From contig JAICIL010000243.1 in NCBI GenBank assembly GCA_025924435.1, positions 1 to 6,880 of the forward strand: a stretch of 6,880 nucleotides of DNA. The letters are read 5' to 3'. This document shows positions 6,239-6,880 of this stretch, piece after piece; position 1 is the stretch's first letter; every line of letters begins with the position of its first letter. The translations under genes and the position numbers were made by a program. This DNA is from Chloroflexia bacterium. GTDB lineage: Bacteria > Chloroflexota > Chloroflexia > Thermomicrobiales > JALYUS01. Below the pieces are notes generated by a model. The model did not search any database. It worked only from the letters and a program-made list of their open reading frames with translations, and was not told where the DNA came from.

Positions 6239-6697
6239 GTGGCGGAGATAGAGCGGACGCTGGTGATCGCGAAGCCGGACGCGGTGCAGCGGGGATTAGT
6301 TGGGGAGATTATCGGGCGGCTGGAACGACGCGGGCTGCAACTGATCGGCTGCAAGATGATTAACGTGGATCGCGCGCTCGCCGAGGAGCACTACGCGGAG
6401 CACAAGGGGAAGCCGTTCTTCGAGGGGTTGGTCTCCTTCATCACGTCGTCGCCCGTCGTCGTCACGGTCTTCGCGGGGCCGGGCGCGATCGCCACGGTGC
6501 GCAAGACGAACGGCGCGACGAACCCCGCCAACGCCGAACCGGGCACGGTGCGCGGCGACCTCGGCGTGGATGTCGGGCGCAATCTCGTCCACGCCTCGGA
6601 CGGCGCGGAGAGCGCGGCGCGGGAGGTCGCCCTCTGGTTCAAGCCCGACGAAATCCTGCCCTGGGAGCGCACAAACGAGCGCTGGATTCGCGAGTAA
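6239..6697 (+). CDS. ndk: Nucleoside diphosphate kinase
   Basis: Ndk transfers the gamma phosphate of ATP to nucleoside diphosphates through a phosphohistidine, balancing NTP and dNTP pools in the cytoplasm. The 152-residue product matches the usual family length. Visible signatures are ERTLVIAKPDAVQRGLVGEI at the N-terminus, the KTNGATNPANAEPGTVRGD block (about 89-107), and GRNLVHASDG (113-122) with the catalytic His at 118. The GTG start follows a strong AGGAGG. It is separated by 78 bases from the unknown gene and so may have its own promoter. It complements cmk functionally, since CDP made by Cmk is an Ndk substrate. The TAA stop coincides with the left end of the downstream inverted-repeat element. 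Confidence 0.96.
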   Translation: MAEIERTLVIAKPDAVQRGLVGEIIGRLERRGLQLIGCKMINVDRALAEEHYAEHKGKPFFEGLVSFITSSPVVVTVFAGPGAIATVRKTNGATNPANAEPGTVRGDLGVDVGRNLVHASDGAESAAREVALWFKPDEILPWERTNERWIRE

Positions 6698-6880
6698 TAC
6701 TCTTTCACGGTAGCCATGTCGTGATACGCCTGCTTCTTCCATCACTGCGTACGGGCGGTTCGTGAACCGCCCTCCCTAGATTCGTCCGGGCCGCTCCGAC
6801 CGCGCCCTGCCGCCGCAAGAGGGCGGTTCACGAACCGCCCGTACGAAGCATCATGCCATCGCTATCGCGAAAGAGTATCA
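6695..6880. mobile_element. MITE-like compound inverted-repeat element after ndk
   Basis: The outer ends form an imperfect inverted repeat: 6695-6718 matches the reverse complement of 6857-6880 at 20 of 24 positions, including a perfect 10-bp core ATACTCTTTC (6697-6706 with 6869-6878). Inside is a perfect 26-bp inverted repeat, 6749-6774 with 6819-6844, separated by 44 nt. Each 26-bp arm is itself palindromic: GGGCGGTTC, GT, GAACCGCCC on the left and the same with AC on the right. The whole resembles a small non-autonomous element or a cluster of REP-like hairpins. No coding sequence is visible in it and no T tract follows the hairpins, although it could still act as a transcript end or an mRNA-stabilising structure. 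The right end may continue beyond the window. Confidence 0.7.

Overview
The window is a GC-rich bacterial chromosome segment with all genes on the + strand. Most of it is a tight housekeeping cluster: a D-alanyl-D-alanine carboxypeptidase (5' end outside the window), an RluB-type 23S rRNA pseudouridine synthase, cytidylate kinase, a PlsC-type acyltransferase and a TPR protein. A lower-GC gene of unknown function and nucleoside diphosphate kinase follow. No gene is a taxonomic marker. The high GC, GTG starts, 1-4 nt stop/start overlaps and many short palindromic GC-rich repeats would fit a Chloroflexota-like genome, but that is only an impression.

Layout: 1-1109 carboxypeptidase; 1105-1247 an inverted pair of palindromic repeats; 1255-2127 rluB, with a third repeat copy inside its 5' coding region; 2135-2237 a second inverted repeat pair; 2240-2956 cmk; 2953-3720 plsC, overlapping cmk by 4 nt; 3720-5336 TPR protein, overlapping plsC by 1 nt and carrying two further repeats in frame; 5363-6160 the unknown gene; 6239-6697 ndk; 6695-6880 a compound inverted-repeat element that starts at the ndk stop codon and runs to the window edge.

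The genes serve basic growth functions: peptidoglycan trimming, 50S subunit rRNA modification, CMP/dCMP phosphorylation, phosphatidic acid synthesis and nucleoside triphosphate balancing. rluB-cmk-plsC is a familiar bacterial gene order, and the overlaps suggest one transcript with translational coupling at least from cmk to the TPR gene.

The unusual content is the repeats. One family of GC-rich palindromes, with arms resembling CCTCACCCCCGACCCCTCTCC split around a 5-12 nt loop, sits at the carboxypeptidase stop, just before the rluB start, inside rluB, across the cmk start and inside the TPR gene. It appears to supply a stop codon, probable ribosome-binding sequences and stretches of protein. 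I found no defence system, CRISPR array, transposase, tRNA or rRNA. Apart from the repeats and the unknown gene, the region looks ordinary.
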